NCBI GenBank assembly: GCA_002396325.1
Contig: DGXM01000081.1
Location: forward strand, 1-10,030
Direction: 5' to 3'
Source of the DNA: Treponema sp. UBA4232
GTDB lineage: Bacteria > Spirochaetota > Spirochaetia > Treponematales > Treponemataceae
Length of the DNA stretch: 10,030 bases
Shown here one piece after another: positions 1 to 7,083 of the stretch (position 1 is its first letter; every line of letters starts with the position of its first letter). The notes under the pieces are model-generated. The model ran no database searches. It was not told the DNA's origin and saw nothing but the letters and a program-made list of their open reading frames with translations. A program made the translations under genes and the position numbers.

Positions 1-67
1 GCCTTCCGATTATCTTCTGGGACGCCTTGAAGCGATGAAACCGGCAGATGAAACGGAAGGAAAGTAA
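1..67 (+). CDS. C-terminal end of an unidentified protein (partial)
   Basis: Reading from base 2, one plus-strand frame stays open for 21 codons and closes with TAA at 65-67. The other two plus frames stop within the first 40 bases. The tail is hydrophilic and ends in DETEGK, which is typical of a soluble protein's C-terminus. The stop lies only 7 nt from the stop of the convergent symporter gene, so this would be a tightly packed convergent pair. The stretch is too short to assign a family, and a chance open frame cannot be excluded. Confidence 0.45.
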   Translation, partial: PSDYLLGRLEAMKPADETEGK

Positions 68-74
68 GGAACTC

Positions 75-1487
75 CTATTTCCAGAATTCCACATCGTCTT
101 CATTTATACCGATTTCTTTTGCCTTGAAAACCGGATCCTTCCCCTGTTTTTTCTGTGCCTCGTAATTTTTGAGAGCCTTGACCGCAACTCCCGAAAGAAT
201 CGCGCAGGAGGGAAGATTTATAATCGTCATCAGTCCCATTGTAATGTCGGCAAGTGCCCAGGCCGCATCCATCGGGGTCAGTGCTCCCGCGAAGATGACA
301 AGAACGCATATTATATGGAAGAAAATCATAAATTTCTTTCCGGGCATCTTCCGCTTGTTAAGGAATGCAAGCGCGTTTCCGCAGTAGTAGAGGTTTCCAA
401 TCAGTGTGGTGAATGCGAAAAGAACCATTGCCACGGTGATGAAAACGGGGCCTGCGTGTCCGAAGACAGTGCTGATTGCGTTCTGGACGTAGGGTGCTCC
501 TGCCGCTTTAGCTGAAATGTCCGCTCCCGAGGAAAGACACATGAAAGCGGTTGCGGTGCAGAGTATGAGAGTGTCGATGTAGACTGAGATTGTCTGCACA
601 AGTCCCTGTTTCACCGGATGTGACACGTCAGCGGAAGCCGATGCATTCGGAGCCGAACCGACACCTGCCTCGTTCGAGTAAAGTCCTCTCTTGATTCCGT
701 AAACCACGCAGGAAGAGCCGAATCCTCCGCCGAGAATGGCTTTGAAGTTGAATGCGTCCTTGAAAATCTCCACGAACATTGACGGAATGTTTTTCACATG
801 CACAAGGATTATCACAAGAGAAATTGCCACATAGAAAAGGCCCATCACCGGGACAATCAGCGAAGTGAATTTGAGGATTCTTTTTCCGCCGCCGAAAATA
901 CAGAATGCGCAGAGTATTGCTATAACGGCTCCGATTGCAATGGGAGTCACCTTCGGATTGTAGAAATCGTAAACCTCGAAAGCGGACTGCAGGTTGTATG
1001 AGCAGAGCAGATTGAAGCCGAATGCGTATGTGAGAAGAAGGAACACGCAGAAAATTCCCGCCATCACACTGGAATGGAAAGCCTTTTCAATGTAGTAGGC
1101 GGGTCCTCCGTAAGAAGAGCCGTCGTGGTGCTTTTTTTTGTACACCTGTGCGAGAGTGCTTTCAATGAATGCAGATGCACCGCCGATGATGCAGAGGAGC
1201 CACATCCAGAAACAGGCCCCCGGACCTCCGAGACAGATGGCCGTGGAGACTCCGATGATGTTTCCCGTGCCTACGCGGCTTGCAGTGGAGACCATGAGTG
1301 CCTGGAACGGCGAGACCGATTTCTTTTCCGCCGGTTTTTCGAAGACGAGCCTGTTTGCTTCCCCCAAAAGACGCAGTTGAACGAATTTCGTCCTGAACGT
1401 GAAGAAAAGACCTGCTGCCGTAAGGATGATAATCAGGACAGGATAGTAGAGTATCCCGTCGATGGCGTTGAGTGCATCTAAAATCAT
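75..1487 (-). CDS. Sodium:alanine/glycine symporter, AGCS family
   Basis: This is a 470-residue inner-membrane protein of the alanine-or-glycine:cation symporter family, which imports small amino acids with sodium (or protons). It is full length for the family. Characteristic blocks are visible: TGNIIGVSTAI followed by GGPGACFWMW at about residues 74-96, SYGGPAYYIEKAF at about 125-137, and KRGLYSNEAGVGSAPNAS at about 266-283, followed by the HPVKQGL block. About ten hydrophobic helices alternate with short loops. The C-terminus is a charged cytoplasmic tail ending FWK. The ATG at 1487 is preceded by AGGGGA about 6 nt upstream, which supports this start. The gene lies 45 nt downstream of a same-strand exported protein gene, so the two could be co-transcribed, although nothing links them functionally. 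The exact substrate (alanine, glycine or glutamine) cannot be read from the sequence. Confidence 0.95.
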   Translation of the reverse strand: MILDALNAIDGILYYPVLIIILTAAGLFFTFRTKFVQLRLLGEANRLVFEKPAEKKSVSPFQALMVSTASRVGTGNIIGVSTAICLGGPGACFWMWLLCIIGGASAFIESTLAQVYKKKHHDGSSYGGPAYYIEKAFHSSVMAGIFCVFLLLTYAFGFNLLCSYNLQSAFEVYDFYNPKVTPIAIGAVIAILCAFCIFGGGKRILKFTSLIVPVMGLFYVAISLVIILVHVKNIPSMFVEIFKDAFNFKAILGGGFGSSCVVYGIKRGLYSNEAGVGSAPNASASADVSHPVKQGLVQTISVYIDTLILCTATAFMCLSSGADISAKAAGAPYVQNAISTVFGHAGPVFITVAMVLFAFTTLIGNLYYCGNALAFLNKRKMPGKKFMIFFHIICVLVIFAGALTPMDAAWALADITMGLMTIINLPSCAILSGVAVKALKNYEAQKKQGKDPVFKAKEIGINEDDVEFWK

Positions 1488-1532
1488 AAGAGTCCCCTTT
1501 TGAATATTTCAACGGATGCGTTTTTCCGTTTT

Positions 1533-2150
1533 TTAAAATCTGAATGTGATTCCTATAGTCGGAGGAAGAAGCGTATAAAGGAACGGTACTGAAGATGAGT
1601 CCGAGAACCTGAATGCGGGACCTGATGCAACAGCCACTCCCCAGCTGATGTAAAGACCTATTCCCGACACGACTGTGTGCTGGTAAAGAAGGCGTACTCC
1701 TGCGAGGAATGGAATTGCTGAATGGAGGGCACCCTTTGCGTAGCCGGCTCCGAAATCTCCCATTACTGCGAAGAAAAGATTCTCCTTGCGGTAAAAGGCG
1801 TAGCCGGCGCTCAATATTCCCATAATGTCGAATCCGTTGTAGGAAAGCGTGTCTCCTGCCTGTACCTGGAACTGAAGGGTGAGACCTGTATTCTGAAAGA
1901 GACCTATGTAAAAAAGATTTCCGTTTGTAATCTGCAGCTGAGGCTCCGGGAAGCCGAATCCGCTTGGAAGCATTAGAAGGCCGGTGTATCCTGCTCCAAT
2001 GAAATTCGTATAGTCTGCTGCTTTCACCGTTGAATCGGATTCAGTCTCCTGAACTTCCTCCACTGAGGTTGCCGACTCCTGTCCGGCGGTCTGTCCAAAG
2101 GCTGAAAAGACGGAGAGAAAAAGGAAAAGCAGAAGGGCACATTTTTTCAT
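1533..2150 (-). CDS. Exported hypothetical protein, candidate outer-membrane beta-barrel
   Basis: This is a 205-residue protein that I do not recognise as a named family. The start chosen at 2150 gives a textbook signal peptide: MKK, a hydrophobic core LLLFLFLSVFSA, then likely cleavage near AFG-Q at residue 19-20. It is preceded by GAGGA about 5 nt upstream. An in-frame ATG at 2207 would bury the signal peptide and has been rejected. After an acidic linker of about 25 residues, the mature part is rich in Gly, Tyr, Phe and Leu. It shows alternating patterns such as LQLQITNGNLFYIG-like strands and ends GITFRF. The terminal Phe preceded by alternating hydrophobics resembles the Bam recognition signal of outer-membrane barrels. 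An 8- to 10-strand barrel is an inference. A -10/-35 pair lies about 78-110 nt upstream. Confidence 0.8.
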   Translation of the reverse strand: MKKCALLLFLFLSVFSAFGQTAGQESATSVEEVQETESDSTVKAADYTNFIGAGYTGLLMLPSGFGFPEPQLQITNGNLFYIGLFQNTGLTLQFQVQAGDTLSYNGFDIMGILSAGYAFYRKENLFFAVMGDFGAGYAKGALHSAIPFLAGVRLLYQHTVVSGIGLYISWGVAVASGPAFRFSDSSSVPFLYTLLPPTIGITFRF

Positions 2151-2232
2151 AAAAATCCTCGCGTGATGCTCTGGCAATTGAACGTGGCCCGCAGGAAAAA
2201 GCGGCACGGAATCATAAGAAAGAGCTTTCCTT

Positions 2233-2250
2233 CCATTATACAGATAATGG
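2233..2250. promoter_or_regulatory. Inverted repeat over the -10 of the exported-protein promoter
   Basis: CCATTAT and ATAATGG form a perfect 7-bp inverted repeat around a 4-nt centre. One arm overlaps the TATAAT -10 element of the minus-strand promoter. This placement is what a repressor operator would look like. No regulator gene is adjacent, and the arms are AT-rich, so chance is a real alternative. Confidence 0.35.
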
Positions 2251-2263
2251 GCTTTTTACACAA
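2235..2263 (-). promoter_or_regulatory. Sigma-70-type promoter for the exported protein gene (and possibly the symporter)
   Basis: On the minus strand a perfect TATAAT (2240 down to 2235) lies 17 nt from TTGTGT (2263 down to 2258), which matches the first three bases of the -35 consensus. Transcription would begin near 2228. That leaves a leader of about 78 nt before the ATG at 2150 and its GAGGA ribosome-binding site. Confidence 0.6.
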
Positions 2264-2294
2264 GGGGAAGATTTGCGGTCAGGATTTATGGGTT

Positions 2295-2323
2295 TTGACT
2301 ATGTGGGCATATCCTGTTATACT
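2295..2323 (+). promoter_or_regulatory. Strong sigma-70 promoter immediately before pyrF
   Basis: TTGACT (2295-2300) and TATACT (2318-2323) are separated by exactly 17 nt. The -10 is preceded by TGT, an extended -10 motif. The predicted transcription start, 7-8 nt after the -10, falls at 2330-2331, on or next to the pyrF ATG. The transcript would then have no 5' leader. It probably drives pyrF, pyrKD and the two ABC genes that follow with short gaps. Confidence 0.7.
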
Positions 2324-2330
2324 GAAAGAC

Positions 2331-3248
2331 ATGAAACACAATATGCAGATTTTACAGGAACTTGCGGCAAAAAACGGTCCGCTTTGCGTCGGGTTGGACA
2401 CAGATCCTTCTTATATTCCACAGACAGTGCTGGAAAAATTCTCTTCTCCGGCAGAGGCTGTTCTCGCCTGCAACAAGGAAATCATCTCAAGGGTAAAGCG
2501 CGACAATTCGGCCTGTTGCTTCAAAGTCCAGGTTGCATATTACGAAGCGATGGGACTTGAGGGGATGAAGGTTTACGCCGAGACACTGCGTGCCGTAAAG
2601 GAATCAGGACTTGTCTGCATAAGCGACATAAAGCGCGGCGACATTGCAGCCTCTGCTTCCGCCTATGCGAGAGGACATTTCACCGGGGATTTTGAGACCG
2701 ACATAATCACTGTGAATCCGTACATGGGATTCGACACGCTCAAGCCCTTCTGCGAATACTGCTCTTCCGCCGGAAAAGGAATCTTCGTTCTGCTAAGGAC
2801 AAGCAATCCCGGAATGACGGATATTGAACAGCAGAAACTTGAAAACGGAGGCCGCGTTCTTGACAGAGTGGGTGCCGAGCTTGAAAGACTTTCTGCGGAA
2901 TATGCAGGGACTTTCGCAGGACAGACATGCTCACCGGTCGGAGCGGTTGTCGGCTGCACCGAGGAAAGCGATGCACGTACACTCCGCGAGGCATACCCTG
3001 ACATCTTCTTCCTTATTCCCGGATACGGAGCGCAGGGAGGTGCCGCAAGAATCGCCGCAACCCTTCTTCTCAAGGCAGGGGGAACGGTAAACTCTTCCCG
3101 CGGAATTCTCTGTGCTTGGAAAAAATCGGAGCCATGCATTGAAAAGGAAAAGGCCGGAACAATCACGATGGAGGACATTGCCGAAGCCGCCGCAAAAGCC
3201 GCTGTTGATTCAAAGATTGACCTTTTAAACTCCGTCAGGAACCTTTGA
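2331..3248 (+). CDS. pyrF: Orotidine 5'-phosphate decarboxylase, type 2
   Basis: The enzyme decarboxylates OMP to UMP, the last step of de novo pyrimidine synthesis, in the cytoplasm. The 305-residue length fits the longer type 2 (mycobacterial-like) family rather than the roughly 230-residue E. coli type. Visible landmarks are GPLCVGLDTDP near residue 16, the FKVQVAYYE strand, the catalytic block SDIKRGDIAASA with its Lys and Asp residues, and the C-terminal phosphate-binding PGYGAQGG loop followed by NSSRGI. The start at 2331 places GPLCVGLD about 16 residues in, as in relatives. Upstream in-frame ATGs back to 2163 would add unrelated sequence and would lie upstream of the promoter. There is no good ribosome-binding site before this ATG, and the predicted transcript starts at it. 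The fused pyrKD follows after 30 nt, giving a pyrimidine operon. Confidence 0.95.
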   Translation: MKHNMQILQELAAKNGPLCVGLDTDPSYIPQTVLEKFSSPAEAVLACNKEIISRVKRDNSACCFKVQVAYYEAMGLEGMKVYAETLRAVKESGLVCISDIKRGDIAASASAYARGHFTGDFETDIITVNPYMGFDTLKPFCEYCSSAGKGIFVLLRTSNPGMTDIEQQKLENGGRVLDRVGAELERLSAEYAGTFAGQTCSPVGAVVGCTEESDARTLREAYPDIFFLIPGYGAQGGAARIAATLLLKAGGTVNSSRGILCAWKKSEPCIEKEKAGTITMEDIAEAAAKAAVDSKIDLLNSVRNL

Positions 3249-3278
3249 AACGCATTCTTAAAGAACGAGGAGAAAGAT

Positions 3279-5093
3279 ATGACTGATGAGCCGCTGATTG
3301 ACGAGAACGGAGATGGAATCCAGTTTTACGGAAAGGCTCCTGTTGTCAGTGTGACCGCTGTTGAAGGTCAGAGCAATGTGTATCTGCTTGAGACTGTAAT
3401 CACGCTCGAAAGAAACACTCAGATTTCCCCCAGACCCGGACAGTTTTACATGATAAGATCCGAGGTGAGCAGTGTTTATTTCAAGCGCCCCATTTCCGTC
3501 TACCGGTCGGAGGATTTTTTTGAGGACGGGAAAAAGAAAATCCGCATACAGTTCCTGATTCTTGAAAAAGGACAGGGGACAAAGGAACTGTGCCACATGA
3601 AGCCGGGGACGGAACTTTCCCTGACAGGTCCCTGTGGAAATGCGTTTGAAGTGGAGAAGTCCCTTCTTGAAACCGACAGGCCTTCCGTGTGCATCGTGGG
3701 TGGCGGAATAGGTGTTGCCCCTGTTGCGAATTTCGCCTCGTCCCTTCCTGAAAAGAGCTATGATTTTTATGCAAGCTTTAAAAGCGGCTCATACGGTCTT
3801 GATTATGTGAAGGCTGAAAATCTTTACATAACGACTGACGACGGAAGCGTTGGAATACACGGAATGCTGCCTGCCGCCCTGACTGCCGAAAAGATAAAAT
3901 CTGCGGGATACAAAGTCATTTACGCATGCGGACCTGCACCCATGCTTGTCTATGTTCAGAAAGTGGCCGCTGAGCTTGGTGTGAAATGCTACCTGAGCCT
4001 TGAACACAGAATGCTTTGCGGACTAGGAGCCTGTCTGGGATGCACTATTCAGACGAAGATAGGAACACTTCGCGTGTGCAAGGAAGGTCCCGTCTTTGAT
4101 GCCAGCATAATCGAATTTGAAAAGCCTTTCCCCCGTTCGACACCCCTTCCTGAAAATGAAGAGCCTGATCTGAGCGTTGAGATAAACGGCGTGAAGTTCA
4201 AGAATCCTGTGATTGCGGCCGCCGGAACCTTCGGCTACGGACAGATTTTCCGAGGTGTGTCGGATGTTTCGTGGTGGGGCGGAGTCTCGTCGAAGGGAAG
4301 CACTCTTGAACCGAGGGAAGGAAATCCCGGTGAGCGGAGCATTGAGGAAAGCCGTGGAGACATCAACTCAATCGGACTTCAGAATCCCGGCATGAAGGAA
4401 GTGTGCGAAAAACTCATCCCGGAAATGATGAAGCTTCCCACAACCACAATACTGAATCTTGCAGGTCACGATCTTGAGTCCTATGTGGAGGCCGCAAAGA
4501 TGGCGGAGACCACGGACGTTCCGATGATAGAACTTAACATCAGCTGCCCGAACGTAAAGGCCGGCGGTCAGGCGTGGGGAATGAATCCCGATGCCGCGTT
4601 CGAGTGCGTGTCTGCCGTGCGCGCGGTGACGAAAAAGCCTCTGATGGTGAAACTCTCCCCGAATGCTCCCGACCTGCGTGCCGTTGCGATTGCCTGCGTG
4701 AAGGCCGGTGCCGATTCCCTGAGTCTTGTGAACACCTTCCAGTCAACGGCGATTGACATTGAGACGGGAAAGCCTTTCTTCAACAACATCCGTGCCGGTT
4801 ACTGCGGTCCTGCGATAAAGCCGATTGCCCTGCGCATGGTCTACGACGTGGTTGATGAAATCAACAGGCTGCCTGCTGAAAAGCGTGTTCCTGTAATCGG
4901 AATAGGCGGAATTGAAAAGTGGCAGGATGCGGTCGAGTTCATTATGGCTGGAGCATCGGCGGTTCAGGTTGGAACGGCCGTGTTCGTCAATCCCGATGTT
5001 GCGAAGGATATCGTTCTCGGTCTCAAGTCGTTCATGAAGCGCAAGGGCTACAGGAAGATAAGCGACTTCTGCGGAATTTCACAGGAAAAGTGA
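3279..5093 (+). CDS. pyrKD: PyrK-PyrD fusion: class 1B dihydroorotate dehydrogenase with its electron-transfer subunit
   Basis: This 604-residue protein joins in one frame two proteins that are normally separate. The N-terminal PyrK part (about 1-275) has the FAD-binding RPIS at 70-73 and the nucleotide-binding GGGIGVAP at 141-148. It also has four cysteines, C247, C252, C255 and C267, in the CGxGxCxxC...C arrangement that holds a [2Fe-2S] cluster. After a linker of about 25 residues, the PyrD part (about 298-604) carries NPVIAAAGTFGYG, SSKGSTLEPREGNPG, and NISCPNV. C423 in NISCPNV is the expected catalytic cysteine of class 1B enzymes. An FMN-phosphate-binding GIGGI segment comes near the end. 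The reaction oxidises dihydroorotate to orotate and passes electrons via FMN, Fe-S and FAD to NAD. An AGGAG site about 7 nt upstream supports the start. The 30-nt gap after pyrF implies co-transcription. Confidence 0.95.
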   Translation: MTDEPLIDENGDGIQFYGKAPVVSVTAVEGQSNVYLLETVITLERNTQISPRPGQFYMIRSEVSSVYFKRPISVYRSEDFFEDGKKKIRIQFLILEKGQGTKELCHMKPGTELSLTGPCGNAFEVEKSLLETDRPSVCIVGGGIGVAPVANFASSLPEKSYDFYASFKSGSYGLDYVKAENLYITTDDGSVGIHGMLPAALTAEKIKSAGYKVIYACGPAPMLVYVQKVAAELGVKCYLSLEHRMLCGLGACLGCTIQTKIGTLRVCKEGPVFDASIIEFEKPFPRSTPLPENEEPDLSVEINGVKFKNPVIAAAGTFGYGQIFRGVSDVSWWGGVSSKGSTLEPREGNPGERSIEESRGDINSIGLQNPGMKEVCEKLIPEMMKLPTTTILNLAGHDLESYVEAAKMAETTDVPMIELNISCPNVKAGGQAWGMNPDAAFECVSAVRAVTKKPLMVKLSPNAPDLRAVAIACVKAGADSLSLVNTFQSTAIDIETGKPFFNNIRAGYCGPAIKPIALRMVYDVVDEINRLPAEKRVPVIGIGGIEKWQDAVEFIMAGASAVQVGTAVFVNPDVAKDIVLGLKSFMKRKGYRKISDFCGISQEK

Positions 5094-5108
5094 GACGGGG
5101 GATGTTTT

Positions 5109-5855
5109 ATGAATGCAGTTGAATTGAAGAATGTCACGAAGCGGTACAAGGATTTCACTCTGGAAGACGTTTCGTTTGTGGTGCCCGAAGGAAAGATTGT
5201 CGGACTTGTCGGTGAGAACGGTGCCGGAAAGACCACTCTGATCCGTGCAATGATGGGTTCGTGCAAAATCAACGGGGGTTCGATTACCGTGCTTGGAAGC
5301 GAAGTGCGTGACGATAATCATTTTGCGGCGGTGAAGCAGGCTGTCGGTGTGGTCCTCGATGAAGGATGTCTTCCGATGCTGAAGCTTTCGCAGATGGAGG
5401 GTGTGTTCAAGGCCGCCTACATCAACTGGAACCACGAGGTTTACGAGCGTCTTGTGAAGAACTTCGAACTGCCGATGAAAAAAAAGCTCAACGTCGTGTC
5501 CCGCGGTCAGAAGATGAAACTGGCACTTGCGCTGGCTCTTTCGCATAAGGCAAAACTTCTGGTTCTCGACGAACCCACCGGAGGACTCGATCCCCTTGTG
5601 CGCGACGAGATTGTCGAGACCCTGCATGATTTTGCCTCCCAGGACGGACATTCGGTTCTTTTTTCCTCCCACATCATAAGCGATATCGAAAAAATTGCCG
5701 ATTACGTGGCCTACATCCACAAGGGAAAGCTTCTGTTTTTTGAAGAAAAGTCCCGTCTTATGGAGCAGGTTGCGCAGAAGGGGCTTGCGACGCTCGAGGA
5801 CTACATAGTGCAGATTGCAAAGGAGAATAAAAAACATGAAAGCATTGCTTATTAA
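5109..5855 (+). CDS. ABC transporter ATP-binding protein of an ABC-2 type exporter
   Basis: This is a 248-residue nucleotide-binding subunit. Walker A is GENGAGKTT (35-43, K41), Walker B is LLVLDEP with D154 and E155, and the H-loop histidine is H188 in SSHIISD. The signature is SRGQK at 131-135 rather than LSGGQ. Degenerate signatures of this kind are common in the YtrB/PmtA-like export ATPases. The Q-loop region reads GVVLDEG, which also fits that branch. A GGGGGA ribosome-binding site lies about 7 nt before the ATG. The gene begins 15 nt after pyrKD and its end overlaps the permease gene by 20 nt, so ATPase and permease are translationally coupled and probably form one complex. Substrate is unknown. 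Candidates by family are peptides, lipids or drugs, and none is shown by the sequence. Confidence 0.92.
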   Translation: MNAVELKNVTKRYKDFTLEDVSFVVPEGKIVGLVGENGAGKTTLIRAMMGSCKINGGSITVLGSEVRDDNHFAAVKQAVGVVLDEGCLPMLKLSQMEGVFKAAYINWNHEVYERLVKNFELPMKKKLNVVSRGQKMKLALALALSHKAKLLVLDEPTGGLDPLVRDEIVETLHDFASQDGHSVLFSSHIISDIEKIADYVAYIHKGKLLFFEEKSRLMEQVAQKGLATLEDYIVQIAKENKKHESIAY

Positions 5856-6462
5856 GGATTTTCACATAATAAAACTTTTCTTCGTTCTGATTCTCCTTTT
5901 CTCTTTTGCCACCGGGATTTCATTGAAAAACGGAGCCGGAAGCACAGGCATAGTCGGTGTGATGTATGTTCTGCTTATGCCTAATATCCTTATGAATCAG
6001 GATGAGTACACGAAATTCTCCCGTCTGGCAAGCATGATGCCTTTCAGCAATACGGATATGGTTCTGGAAAAATACGTGGTGGCACTGATAGGTCTTGCGG
6101 TTTCCGTATTGTCCTCCGGGCTTGGAATCGTGGTCTCCTCACTGCTGAACGGAACGGGGCTTTCCGTTTCTTCCTTCGCTTTCATTCTGGGGGAGATTCT
6201 TCTGGTGCTGGTCTATCTTGCCGTGTCGATGCCGTTGAACTTCAGAGTGACCACTCAGGTTGGACGCACCGTGACCATGATTGTGAGCATGCTTCTTGTG
6301 GCTCTTCTGATTGGAGTGGGAGTCGTGGTTGTCAGCATCAGCAATGTCTCTCTGACGGATTTTCCCGCCTGGGTGTACGTGGCTGCGGGAGTCGTGGCGC
6401 TTGCCCTGTTTGCCGGAAGCATTCTTCTTTCAGTGCACATTTACCGCAACAGGGACAAGTAG
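5836..6462 (+). CDS. ABC-2 family transporter permease, six-helix
   Basis: This 208-residue inner-membrane protein has six predicted helices at about 11-29, 36-53, 80-102, 113-135, 145-168 and 178-202, and a basic C-terminal tail. The segment between helices 2 and 3, reading DEYTKFSRLASMMPFSNTD and then VLEKY, is the hallmark of ABC-2 permeases of the PmtB/YtrC-like group. There it usually reads like DE..KW..Y..SLP.SR.D.V..KY. The start at 5836 has AAAGGAG ending 10 nt upstream. An in-frame ATG at 5815 would add only seven residues and has no such site, so it was not chosen. The gene overlaps the ATPase gene by 20 nt and ends 3 nt before the convergent lipoprotein stop. It likely pairs with the upstream ATPase to export an unknown substrate. 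Confidence 0.88.
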   Translation: MKALLIKDFHIIKLFFVLILLFSFATGISLKNGAGSTGIVGVMYVLLMPNILMNQDEYTKFSRLASMMPFSNTDMVLEKYVVALIGLAVSVLSSGLGIVVSSLLNGTGLSVSSFAFILGEILLVLVYLAVSMPLNFRVTTQVGRTVTMIVSMLLVALLIGVGVVVVSISNVSLTDFPAWVYVAAGVVALALFAGSILLSVHIYRNRDK

Positions 6463-6464
6463 AT

Positions 6465-6480
6465 TTCATCCGCGGATGAA
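6465..6480. repeat. Perfect 16-bp palindrome at convergent gene ends
   Basis: TTCATCCG followed directly by CGGATGAA reads the same on both strands. It contains the final FIRG codons and stop of the lipoprotein and begins 3 nt after the permease stop. As RNA it could fold into a six-pair stem with a CGCG loop in either direction. There is no T-run on either side, so an intrinsic terminator is only a possibility. A protein-binding site is another. Confidence 0.5.
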
Positions 6481-7083
6481 TCTTGCGTTTCCAAGACGGA
6501 AACTGTCGTAGCCCTGGTATTTGAAAAGCTCGAAAGTGCCCACCAGGGTTATGTCCTCCGCATCCGCAGGATAGTCCGAGGTGTTTTTTTCCGCTCCCAT
6601 TTGATACTCAAGTCCCTGCGGACAGCAGCCGGTGGCATCCAGTATTATGCACGCGTAGTGATTGTTTCCCTCGTCATCCTGATACACATAGTTTTCTCCG
6701 TTGATGCGGATTTTCTGCCCCACGTAGGATTCGGGATCCAGCATCATGTTGAAGACTTCGCTGTAGGCCATATTTGCACTGAATGTAGTGAGGTCAAGAT
6801 CGACTTCCTCTTTCAAAAGCGGGTCTGCATTTTCAGACTGTTCGGGGAGGAGCGTTTTTCCTGCTTTGCTTTCTGACGCATCTGCCGCCGCGGCACTTTG
6901 CTGCTGTTCTTCCTGAAGATTTGCCTGAGCGTCCATCGCCTGTTGGAGAAGGTCTTTCGGTGTAATCTGTTTTGATGATGCCGGTAGACGCTGCATTTTC
7001 GGGGCAGAGTCCTTTCCTGAACAACCCGCGAAAAGAATCAGTGCCGCCGTAAGAAATACTGATGGAATCATAAGTTTTGTCAT
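6466..7083 (-). CDS. Lipoprotein of the znu operon, OB-like C-terminal domain
   Basis: This 205-residue protein has a type II signal peptide with lipobox LFAGC (Cys21), so it should be lipid-anchored and face the periplasm. Residues 22-105 are a low-complexity Gln/Ala/Ser/Glu-rich tether. Residues about 107-205 look like one compact domain: YVGQKIRINGE, YACIILD, then GCCPQGLEYQ, and later ITLVGTFELF. This strand pattern (Y-G-k-v-r-v-x-G, later v-x-G-x-F) resembles OB-fold domains such as the one ending YcgQ/DUF1980 proteins, but I cannot confirm the family. C145, C153 and C154, with H142 nearby, could bind metal. Its ATGA start overlaps the znuB stop and it has its own AGGAGG site, so it is a coupled third gene of the operon. 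It is not a ZnuA-type binding protein: it is too short and lacks the His-rich two-lobe pattern. Confidence 0.85.
   Translation of the reverse strand: MTKLMIPSVFLTAALILFAGCSGKDSAPKMQRLPASSKQITPKDLLQQAMDAQANLQEEQQQSAAAADASESKAGKTLLPEQSENADPLLKEEVDLDLTTFSANMAYSEVFNMMLDPESYVGQKIRINGENYVYQDDEGNNHYACIILDATGCCPQGLEYQMGAEKNTSDYPADAEDITLVGTFELFKYQGYDSFRLGNARFIRG

Noticed and set aside
48..515. 155-codon plus-strand open frame
   Set aside because: It is opposite the conserved C-terminal part of the AGCS symporter and its product looks like random coding shadow.
1511..1534. Hairpin AACGGA/TCCGTT followed by six T residues (plus direction), as a terminator
   Set aside because: The T-run is on the plus side, but no plus-strand gene ends here. 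In the minus direction there is no T-run, and the stem is only six pairs with an 8-nt loop.
2151..2207. In-frame extension of the exported protein to an ATG at 2207
   Set aside because: It would place 19 hydrophilic residues before a standard signal peptide. The ATG at 2150 has a good GAGGA site.
2163..2330. In-frame N-terminal extension of pyrF by 56 codons
   Set aside because: It has no family resemblance, crosses both predicted promoters, and PyrF relatives begin about 16 residues before the GPLCVGLD block, matching the ATG at 2331.
5079..5837. 252-codon open frame antisense to the ABC ATPase
   Set aside because: It lies wholly opposite a gene with all ATPase motifs intact, has no family resemblance, and is a by-product of the sense codon use.
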